DNA of 64,000 bases, from positions 6,758,001 to 6,822,000 of the forward strand of contig NC_057790.1 of the NCBI RefSeq assembly GCF_014905175.1. The letters are read 5' to 3'. Shown here piece after piece: positions 36,128-46,450 of this stretch. This DNA is from Aphidius gifuensis (Eukaryota > Arthropoda > Insecta > Hymenoptera > Braconidae). Made by a program: the position numbers and the translations under genes. Position 1 is the first letter of the stretch. Each line of letters opens with the position of its first letter. A model generated the notes under the pieces. It had not been told where the DNA came from and made no database searches. It saw only the letters and a list, made by a program, of their open reading frames with translations.

Positions 36128-37922
36128 TTTTTCGTTTTGTTAAAAATAATATTATAAAATTTTAATTTAAAAAAATAAATAAAAATAATAATTACCCTGT
36201 TATTTTTTAGGTTATGATGACAGCAATATTATTATTAAACAATAAATTTATTTTGATTATAAATAAATATTATTACGTCTAGATTTTTGATTGTGTGTGT
36301 AATGTGTATTACAACAAATGTCACCTGGGAATAACTCACAAAATATAATCCATTATTATTATTGTTTGATAATATAATTTAAAACAATAACAAGACAAAA
36401 TTATTTTCATTTTTTAAATAAATTTATGCATTATTTATCACTTTAATTAACAACACAATATTATTATTACTAATTTTATTTGATAAACTGCCGACTAGTG
36501 TTGAGACACAAAAACAAAAATAGACAATAATAATAAATATAAATAAATTAGAATAAAATGAAAAGCGCGCGCAATCGGCCATTTTGAAAATGCACAATTT
36601 AAATATATTAAAATTTTATTATTTCGATTATTATATTTACTTATCTTTTATATTTTTATTTAACAGTTTTTCAATTGTTTAAATATTAACAAAAAAAAAA
36701 TGACAATAAATCCACAATTTAATTATAAAAATTTATAAAAATTCATAAACATTTTATTTTATTTTATTTATCGTAAAAAAAATTAATTCAAATTTAAATT
36801 AATATATTAATTTAATGAATTTATTAAACAATAATTTTCTTAATAAATTGATTATATTTATTCATTATTAATTATACCATATACAAACAAATAAAAAAAT
36901 TTAATTGATAAAGTTTTAATGCATTTGTAAAGTGGCGCTGTTTTGCCGCGCTTTTTTTTTTTACGGTGTATTATATTTATTATTATTTTTTTAATTTTCT
37001 ATGTTTAGAAAGCATGTGTAGAGATAAATAACATAAAGATCAATTGGTTCATCGATTGTGATGACCAGTGGACCTATTACTATCAGCAAAGCAACTCTCT
37101 GCTCTGCTCTGCTCTCAGATAATGAAATATTCTCTCACAAAGTTATTTATTTTTTTTTAATAATCAAGGAAAATGATAAATATTATTGTAACACAGTGTC
37201 ATAAACGGATTATTCAATGATTTATTTGTATGTCTAAAATATATATCATTAATTAAAATAAAAATATAATATTAATTATTAAAATTAACAATAAATAAAT
37301 TATTATTTGTCAGTTATTTTACAAAATTTTTCATTCGAAATTTTTTTACTTATTCAAACAACAAATTTTATTTACACTTAATAATTAATTCAATATTACT
37401 TATTAATTATTAAAATTATTATTATTGATATTAATTACGTGTATATCTATCAATGAAATTATTATTATTATTTTTATTATATTTATAAATTCATTTGACA
37501 TTTTTATTTTCGTGATAATCACGTTTGAATTTTGAGTAACATACGTGATTTTTTAAAGTTTGTTTTTCGACAAAACAAATAAATTAAATTGACAAAAAAA
37601 AAAAAATTTACATTACAAATAAATTAAATATTAAAAAAATTTACATTACTAAGTTTAAGTCATTAATAAAGCGACATTGACTAAGCGGCTTGAAACATGA
37701 TAAAGAATTAAAAATAAAAAAAAAAAAAAAGTTTAATATCAAATATGATTTACGAAAAATAAAACGTCATAATTGTACACGCGCGGTTTTTTTTTTTCCT
37801 GTTAAATTTATATTTATTACAATATTCAGTAAATAGATAAAATTAAAAAAAAAAGTATAAAAAGCAATGTAGAAGAATAAAAGCTTTATATTAAAAAAAA
37901 AAAAAAAAAAAAAAACAGTGAG
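36128..37922. other. Divergent upstream region sarah/neprilysin-like
   Basis: Mostly AT-rich. GC-richer spots that may be promoter elements lie at about 36560-36595 (AAAGCGCGCGCAATCGGCCA), 36935-36955 and 37050-37120, the last with a CTCTG microsatellite. An A-run (about 37890-37915) directly precedes the neprilysin-like start. No coding sequence is visible. Confidence 0.4.
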
Positions 37923-40900
37923 ATGATGTGTAGTGATAAATTGAAGAATTTAAAAATGATATTGTGGATTGTTCATTTGATATTATGCATTTTATGCACT
38001 TACGTGATTGGTGCACCAGTTGATGATGTTGATGGTATATGTATGACTGAAACATGCAAAAATATTGGTAATTAAATTATTATTTTAAATTAATATTAAT
38101 ACATAATAATCATATTTTAAAAAAATAATAAAAATTGTTTGTAAAGAAGAAAAGTATCTAGACTACTTTCCCATTGTTTATATTAAATTAAATAAATTTA
38201 TTTTTAAATTTTTTTAGGCTCAGTGATTGCTGATAATATCAATGATAAAAAAAATCCATGTGATGGATTTTTTGAGTACGCATGTGGTGGATGGGTTGAT
38301 AAAAATCCAGTTCCAAAATTTTCTGGTGAATGGAGTAGATTTGCACAAGTACAAAATGAAACAATTAATTTATTACGAGGTATTTTTATAAAAATATTAA
38401 CAATTTTTTAATAATAAAATTACTAAATTATAATAATTTCATTTTTGTGATTTTAATATTTAGAAATATTGGAAAATCGATTAGACAATGACACTGAATC
38501 AATTAGAAAAGCTCAAAATATGTACAAATTATGTATGGATACTGGTAAGAACAAAAGAAAAAATATATTTAGTTGTTTAATTTATAATTTATTGTTGTTT
38601 TTTAATTTTTTTTATAGATCGTATTGAGCAACGAGGAATTGATCCTTTATTATGGATCCTTAGAAACAATGATAATTGGCCAATTATTATGAATGAATGG
38701 AATAAAACTGATATATCATGGATTGATATTCACGAAAAGTATATTCAACTTGCTGGTCATTCATCAATTTTTACAGTTGATGTAAAAAAAGATCCTCATA
38801 ATTCAGAATCACGAATACTCAGTGTATAAATAAATTTATTTTTTTTATCTATAATAGACACTTAATTTTTTGTTAATTTAATTAACAAATAATATAAAAA
38901 TTATTTTAAAAAACAAGTCATATAAATCGTGGATTAGAAATGGATCAATATGGCCAACTAAATTATTTTTTTTTACATTTTTTAGTTCTCTTTTGGGTTG
39001 ATTGATAAAATAGTTAAATGTTAAATCATGCTGGGTATATTTTATGTATCAATTTTAAGCTGGTGTTAATTTTTTTATGGTGGTGTTGTCATCACTACCA
39101 TCATTCTTTTATCATGATGAATTAGCATCAGCTAAACATTGGTACATGAAATATAATTGATTAAATTTTTTGTCATCTTTTAATAAAGAGGTTGACCTTC
39201 CAAAAAAAAAATAGTCAATAGACTTGGGTCATAATAGAAATAAAAAGACAGAGAAATGAAATAAAATAAATTAGAAAAAAATTTACTACTCGATGAGTTG
39301 TATTTAAATTACAACAGTTAGCTTTAACAGGATGATAAAAAATAATTAAAAACTATGTTAAAAAGTAATGCTTAAAAGTCATTTGATTGTTATTAAAATT
39401 TATTCAATTAATATTTGTTTTTAGACAAGAATTTTCAATGTAAACCAGAATGATGATGACTTGTTTTTTAGAATTCTAGATTTATTATTTATTGATAAAA
39501 TTAATAAACAAACAAATTGTTAGTAAAAAAAAAAAGTAGCTATATTATATGACTCTCCTGATTTTTAATATTCAAGTTAATAAATTTTTTTTTAATTTAA
39601 TTTCAAGATGACAATGACTGATCCACCACTTATCATCAGTTCATTGAGAGAAAAAAATTTAGTATCATCAAGAAGACGAGCAGTGTCTTCATACTTACAT
39701 TCAACTGTAATTGAATTACAAAAAATGATAAATTCAACACGTAGTGCCTTATCAACAATAGTATCAATCATGAACATGATGGCATTTGAAAATAGTATAC
39801 TATTGGTAAGTTTAATATTGATAATAAAAAATCATAATATTAATTTGTTTTTTTCTTCTTTTTTATAACAAGGTATCACTACGTAAAAATAGTGAAAATT
39901 TAAAAATAATGACAGTTAAAAATATCCAAAAAAATTGGAATGAATTAATTGATAATCATCCACATTTAGCTGTTGATTGGATCAGTGTTTTTAATTTACG
40001 AACAGCTGATTCAAATATTATTGTTAATGAAAATAATAGAGTATCAATTTATCCACCAACATTGATCAATGATTTAGTTGAAGTTTTAAAAAATAATTCA
40101 TTAGAAACAACTGGTAATATTTATAATATTAATTTATATAAATTAAATATAGCTATATCAATTATTATTTATTACAGTTAATTATATTCACTGGACATTT
40201 GTCAAAAGATATATGAAACATACAAATGCCAAAATGTATTCAATAGCAAATGATTTTAAAAAAGAATTATATAGTTTTACTGAAAGTCCACCAAGGTATG
40301 TTGATAATATAAATATTCGTAAATAAATAAAATACTGGAAAGTTGCTTCTTTACCAAATGCCCTGAATAATCCTTCAATTTTAGCCTGTAAATTATTTAA
40401 TTAATTAACAGTGTATAATTTTAATTTTGTTTCGATAAAAAGCTACCTTTACGTCGTCATCAATAAATACTCGTGGATCAACATTTGTAACAATAACAGA
40501 TGTTGGTAAATCTTCATCATGAACAAGATCATCAAGTGTTCTTGCACTTGGATCTGGTCTATCTTTTTCATAATCTATATCATCATCTTGATAATTTTTA
40601 TGTAAACTTGGCAATCCATCAACTTCATTTATAATCATATTTTCAATTTCCTCCTCGTCATCAACAATACAACAATTTTTTTCATCCATTATTATTATTA
40701 AATAATATTTCTATATAAATTAACTGAAATAAATGTAAAATTATTTTTTATCTTTTACAAAATTAATATGATAAAAAATTATAAAAAATTTATTCAAGGA
40801 CATTGTTAAACACTGCTTTTAATTTCAGTTAAAATTAAACATTTTTATTGTAATCATGGGACCAAGTAATTATTAAAATTAGAATTTTTTTTTTTTTTTT

Positions 40901-42539
40901 TGAATATTGTTGGCAAACAATGTGACGTATAATGTATATGTAAACAAATCAGATAAAGATATGGAAGTGTGTCAGGACACTGACGAAAAATAGAGTAACA
41001 TATATCATATTTTCAATTTCCTCCTCGTCAATACAACAATTTTTTTCATCCATTATTATCAAATAATATGTATATAAATTTGAATAAATAATTAATTAAA
41101 GTTATAATTAATTTTACAGATGGAGATTTTGTGTATTTCAAAATCGTTTTCAACATATCATTAGCGCTGAATTTTTAAATAGATATGTTGATAAAAATAT
41201 ACGTTATAAAGCTAAAAATTTAGCTGAAAAAATAATTATAAAATTAATTAATAAAATTGGTATATCATTTAATTCAGTTAATGGAAGAGTTGGACAGGAT
41301 CCAACAGATGTTTTGCACAATATGAAATACAACATTGGATATCCAGATTGGTATTTAAATTTAACACATGTTAATACAGTTGATGAAAAGGTAAATATTT
41401 ATTTAAAAATACAAACAATTACATTAGTCTTTTAATAATAATTATTATTTTTCTAATTAGTTTAATCTTCAGTTTGATTATTTCGAAAGTTATTTGGCAT
41501 ATAATAAATATCAAATGAAAAGAACTTTTGGATTACTGAGTGATACAACTGATGGAAATATTTATTTATCAGAGTATGTAAAAATTAAATTTACAAATTA
41601 AAATATATATCTTGAATTTATAAAATTTGTTTTTCTTATTTTTAGATGGTCATCTGAATCAATATTAAATGCAAATGCATATTATGATATTCATCAAAAT
41701 CTCATGAGTAATATTTTTATTATAAAATATTTTATTATTTATCAAATTATTTATTTGTTTATTCATTTTTAGTCTTGCCAGTTGGATTATTACGTTTCCC
41801 GTTTTTTCATATTGATTTACCACCGTAAGTATTTTTTTTAAATTACCATTTAGTTGAAATATATTTTTGTTTTTAAATTATTTAAAATATTTTTTTTCAG
41901 AGTTTTTGTATACAGCCAAGTTGGTGTTATATTGGCACATGAAATGAGCCATGCATTTACAAGTAGAAGTAAGTTTAAAATATAAAATTTGATTGGTCAT
42001 TTTTGTATAATAAAATATTGATAAATATTTTAGATAGTAAAGAACAATTTTTCATTGATGATTCACAATGTTTCTATAAGCAATATGAAAAATATGAAAT
42101 TATAAAAAATTCAATAAACGAGCCAATTTATATCAATGAAAATGAGACACTTGATGAAAATGTTGCTGATAATTTAGGTCTTGATTTGAGCTATGATCTT
42201 TATAAACAAATGAAAAAAGAAGGAAAAATTAAAGAATTAAAAATACCTGGATTACAAGATTTTACTGATGATCAGTTATTTTTTTTAGGATTTGCAAATG
42301 TATGTACAAAATGATTATTTAAAAATAAATTTATAATATTAATTAAATTATTATTACAGACATTTTGTGGTGATGAGACGAGGAAACATTTACTAAATCC
42401 ATTAGCAAAAACAGATCATCCACCTTACAAATGGCGAGTTAATGGTGCAATAAGTAATACCAAAGGTTTTTCTAAAGCATTTAGTTGTCCTCCTGATGCT
42501 CCAATGAATCCTGTTAATAAATGCTCAATTTGGAGATAA
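37923..42539 (+). CDS. Secreted neprilysin-like M13 metallopeptidase
   Basis: Fourteen exons: 37923-38067, 38218-38379, 38464-38544, 38618-38823, 39608-39805, 39873-40113, 40178-40295, 41120-41390, 41473-41573, 41646-41707, 41773-41824, 41901-41968, 42034-42299 and 42360-42539. Phases agree and give 716 aa. An N-terminal hydrophobic stretch (ILWIVHLILCILCTYVIG) acts as signal peptide or signal anchor. M13 features follow: 'NPCDGFFEYACGGW' near residue 60, the substrate-binding 'NANAYY', zinc-binding 'HEMSH' (H559, H563) with 'DENVAD' (E610), the 'DHPPYKWRVNG' His/Arg pair, and a terminal C-S-I-W. The catalytic residues are present, but the family's F-D-D-x-G-R stretch after HExxH is absent. 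Such enzymes degrade extracellular peptides. Intron 7 contains duplicated sarah DNA. Confidence 0.9.
40329..41005 (-). repeat. Copy of sarah exon 1 and promoter inside neprilysin intron 7
   Basis: Nearly identical to 35451-36127. The minus-strand frame at 40689-40405 encodes a first exon identical to that of sarah, with its donor, intron and the acceptor of exon 2. The copied exon 2 fragment ends after about 56 bases and carries a GAA-to-AAA codon change. It lies antisense within an intron between neprilysin exons 7 and 8. It cannot encode calcipressin but could still drive an antisense transcript. Confidence 0.9.
41006..41090 (-). repeat. Third, degenerate fragment of sarah exon 1
   Basis: Directly after the large copy, a block of about 85 bases again matches the sarah start-codon region (about 35757-35840): 'TTTCAATTTCCTCCTCGTCA' followed by the poly-T and CATCCATTATTA around the ATG. 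It lacks six bases and has several substitutions, so it is older than the large copy beside it. Confidence 0.75.
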
Positions 42540-42989
42540 TTTTAATTAATCAAGTTTCATTTTATTTAAAAAAAGCTGTTAATAACAAAACGATGTAAGT
42601 GACATAAATTAAAAGCAAAAGGGCGCGTAATTTAAATATTTACATCTTTTCGATTTTATTAATTTTTTTTTCGAGTAAATAAGGCTTTTTTCTTTTTATT
42701 GTTTTAATTTTAAAAAATTTCTTAACGTTATTAACGCGGTTTTGACTTTATTAGCTATTTATTTTTTAATAATAAATAAATGATTGCATAAATAAAGTAC
42801 TAACAAAAATATTTGTAACGTTTTTGGAAAGAAAAAATAATTTTTTTAAACAACAATTTTTTATTTACAAAAGAAAAATTTTTAATAAGATACAAATGCT
42901 AAAGATACGCCTTTTTTATTTTATTTTATATAACTTACTTCTTTTTTATAGTTAAAAAAAACATTTTTTTTTTAAATCGTAGAGACGAT

Positions 42990-43350
42990 GACAATTTTAA
43001 TGCCAAAATAAGTATTAAATTTAAAAAAAATAAATAAATAAAAACAAATTATTTTTTAAATATATAATTGTTAATAATAATTCAATAAAAACATATTATA
43101 AAAAAACGTATTTTTATTTGATGATATTGAATGAATGATTTCTAATTATTTTTATAAATAATTTCAATAAATTTATATATTTTCCATTTTTTTTTATTGC
43201 TTTTCTCTCTTGTATTTTCTTTAATTATTTTTCGTCAATTATAAATGACATTAGAAATAATTATTTTTGTTTATGATAATTTGTTAAATTAAATAAAGTT
43301 TAAATAATTTAATTAGCTATATTTATTATTTACAACCTTCTGATTTTATA
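42990..43350 (+). repeat. Non-coding direct duplicate, copy 1
   Basis: Begins with the CAATTTTAATGCCAAAATAAG word and matches 45127-45465 over most of its length with moderate divergence and indels. Confidence 0.65.
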
Positions 43351-43823
43351 AAAATCCCTGGTTAAAATTTTTCTCCGAAGATTTTCAATTCTTCTCCAGT
43401 TTACATTTTTCTGCGATTCCCTCCGAATTACTCCATATTTTTATTGGTTTTATTAGGTTTATTTGGTGTATGATCAAACTATATTTTTTTATATAATAAA
43501 TAAATTTTAGTAGATAAACTAATCACGTTTAGTTGATATACTCAAATTTAATAAAATTGCTTGCAAAATCATCATATTTTTATCATTTTCTGTAAAGCTG
43601 AACTTTAAAATATTTTTACTTGGGTTGATGTCACGAATAAATGTTATTTTGAAAATTTTTACAATGTTTAATCTGGTAGCCAACATTTATTTGTTGGAAT
43701 CCATGAGTATATTATATGATTGATACATATCTAAACCAGTTTGTAAACTTAGAAGATGTAGCTGTATATATAGATCAAAATTCAAATATCTCTTTTATTT
43801 TTGATCTCTAGCTAAAAAAAAAA

Positions 43824-43905
43824 CTTATAGAAACCACGAGAAACAACCAACTACACATCAGATGCCCATTTGATGTGTTTGGTCATTTCTCGTGGTTTTT
43901 ATGAG
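43824..43905. repeat. Long near-perfect hairpin
   Basis: Left arm CTTATAGAAACCACGAGAAA (from 43824) pairs with right arm TTTCTCGTGGTTTTTATGAG (to 43905). The arms are about 38-40 bases with a few mismatches, and the loop is only about two bases. It may be a foldback mobile element or a structured transcript. Confidence 0.7.
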
Positions 43906-43972
43906 ATTTTTTTAACTGAGGATAATGGTGATGAATTATGATCCTCGATATGTTGTATAATTATACAATTAT

Positions 43973-44463
43973 GTATATCCACGAGCATATAATTTATCAT
44001 TTCTAAATTCACCAGCCAATAATATAACAGTTTCATTTAATGGTAAATTTTTTTTTTTAACCACTATAACAATTATGTTTCATGTAATTAATATTTCAAA
44101 TTCAATTGCTCCATGTGTTTTTATGTATTTATCTAATAATAATCTTGCATGTCGCCAACTTGAATAGATGAGTTCCAATATACTCCATGTTTCTAAACGA
44201 TATTTAGTTGACATTTCATAATTATCAGCTTTATGAATAATAAACTTTTCTAAATTTCGCTTTTTTTTTTAATTCAAATTCTTTATATTTTCTATATTTT
44301 TATTATTATTGCATGTAATGGCTATTTTTTTTCCTAGAAATTCAACAGTGATGGCGTATCCGGAAATTTTAAAAAGCTTCACCACGACCAAAGAAATTTC
44401 TATATTAAAAAATAATGAAAGAAATGATACAATTACGAGTATTATAGACATTTTATATAACAT
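43973..44463 (-). pseudogene. Broken gene of an unrecognised secreted protein
   Basis: The ATG at 44463 opens a hydrophobic start (MLYKMSIILVIVSFLSLFF) resembling a signal peptide, followed by 'ISGYAITVEFLGKKIAI'. The same frame then meets TAA beside an A-run (about 44270) and continues with protein-like sequence: 'NLEKFIIHKADNYEMSTKYR', 'LETWSILELIYSSWRHARLL'. It stops again near 44090 and resumes in a related frame as 'LPLNETVILLAGEFRNDKLY', 'ARGYT', ending about 43973. Base use is coding-like. I do not recognise the family. It is either a pseudogene or, less likely, a gene with very short introns. Confidence 0.5.
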
Positions 44464-44810
44464 AAAACGTTTTTAGTATTATGATAACAGAGTCAATGTA
44501 TAAATTTTTGTTTGTTAATACTGTAGTATGAACAAACAAAAATTGATACATTCACCTACTAATATATTAAAAGAAGCTAAAGACCCATGCCTTTCTTAAT
44601 ATTTTCGTAAAAAATTCTGACAAAACAGATGCAATCTATTGAGAGTAATGTATACAAATGATTTGAAATTTAATATTTAATCGAAAAATTGTCGTGTTTC
44701 TTAGTAGGTCTATATATGAAGAGTTATGATATTCAACTTTATCAATTAATCAAAAAAATTAATATTAATTTGTTTATTGACGCGTCCTACAGTGGGATTA
44801 TTATTATTTT

Positions 44811-44847
<37 letters not shown>

Positions 44848-46450
44848 CAATTTTTTGTAATTTACCCTGACGACAATAATTTCTCCGATTTTCTCCGTTT
44901 TTTTTTCGAATTTGTACTTCAGCAGGAGTAAATCGGAGAAATTTGGAGTAATGCGAAGAAGAGCGATGAAAATTTTTATTTAGCTTCTTCGTTTATATTA
45001 TTATTATCAATTATTAGTTTATTATTATTATTTTCGTTACTTAATATTAAATTTTTGTGGTACCATGTGTTTGATGATCAATTTTTTGCTTTACAATTAA
45101 TTATACTTTACAATCTCTAAGACAGCAATTTTAATGCCAAAATAAGTATTTAATTTAAAAAAGAAAAAGAATATATTTTAAATATAACTGTTGTATAATT
45201 AAATAAAAAACACATATTATTATGAAAAAACGTATTTTTATTTTATGATATTGAAATTTCTAAACACTTCTAAACATTTCTATATTAACATTTCAATAAA
45301 TTTATATTTTCCATTTTTTTTTATTCCTTTTCTCTCGTACTTTTCTTAATTATTTTTCATCAATTATAAATAACATTAGAAATAATTATTTTTGTTTATG
45401 ATTTAATATTTAAATTAAGAGGTTTAAAATAACTTAATTAACTATATTCACAACCCTCTAATTTTTATAGAAAAAAAACCAAAAAAAAAAAAAGATATTT
45501 TATATTTCATTCGTTCAAGTTTCAATATTATTTAACATACTTTGATTTCTTTGACATTAACACGTCGTTATTGAATTATTGACAATAAACAAGAAGCATT
45601 ATATAAGTGAAAAACATTTGTTACAAGTATTACATTTAAATGAGCTAATCTCTATTAATTTATTTTGTAATTTATGTTTTATATTTTTTCCTTTCATTGA
45701 TGACTTAGTAGACGTACATAAAAATTATCTTACGATTTAATAAATGTATGATGAGAATCAGTCTAACAACACGTGTGATACAATAATTATATCAATACAC
45801 AACATCAATCATTCAGTAATTAATATTTATTTTTCTTTTCAAATAAAATGTTCTTCTAAATTATTATCATTAGCTTCTTGTCATTTTCTTTTTAGTTAAA
45901 ATAGTCACTGTAAAATGACAATAATTGACAAATATAAATAACTTGTTCTCCTGAATTTTTTTTAAAAACATTTAGGCCTATTAATTTTATAATTTGAGCT
46001 CTGTTTTATTTGTGTATTTTATATTTTCATTTCTTTTTTTTTTTTTTTCATGTTTAATTTTTTTTTTTTCATTTCCAATATTTACCAATGTATCATCAGA
46101 TTTACTAATTTTTTTTTTCAAATTTAATTTCTGGAAGACTTTATACCTGAAGATGAATTTAAAATTTTTAATTTCTATTATTCCAGAATTTTTTTTATTC
46201 AAAAAAATACTAAATTTAATAATTTAACAAAAAAAAAAAAAAAAAGAAAGAAATAAATAAATTTTCAGCACCTTGATAAACTAATATATTCATTTTTTCA
46301 AAAATTGATAAAATGATTAGTTTAAAATAAAATAATTTATACAATTTAAAATAATTTTTCATAAATATTAATTTACATATAAAAATAAACACTGCCAATT
46401 GTTAAAAAATATTATTTAAGTAACATTGAAAAAGAAAGTATTATTGTTTC
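44464..46450. other. Intergenic with repeats, 3' of Kank
   Basis: Contains a small inverted repeat (44496-44550), an AAT microsatellite (about 44812-44845), a CTCCGA-rich repeat (44875-44975), the second copy of a duplicated block (45127-45465) and the Kank 3' flank. Frames in the T-rich area about 46000-46230 are low-complexity. Confidence 0.5.
45127..45465 (+). repeat. Non-coding direct duplicate, copy 2
   Basis: Matches 42990-43350 in the same orientation, from CAATTTTAATGCCAAAATAAG to the AACTATATTCACAACC word. The two copies flank the broken secreted-protein gene. Confidence 0.65.

Larger units (their letters stand above)
42540..43972. other. 3' flank of neprilysin-like gene with repeats
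   Basis: AT-rich. It contains the first copy of a duplicated non-coding block (about 42990-43350, partner 45127-45465), a CTCCGA-rich repeat (about 43365-43440) and a long hairpin (43824-43905). No gene is visible. Confidence 0.5.

Noticed and set aside
40405..40689. A second functional calcipressin gene
   Set aside because: Only exon 1 and a 56-base piece of exon 2 are present; the RRM core, the ISPPASPP motif and C-terminus are absent.
44812..44845. CRISPR-like repeated structure
   Set aside because: It is a simple AAT microsatellite in a eukaryotic genome; there are no spacers.
45987..46398. Hydrophobic Phe/Lys-rich ORFs near 46.0-46.4 kb
   Set aside because: Mutually overlapping frames in poly-T/poly-A tracts; nothing resembling a protein family.
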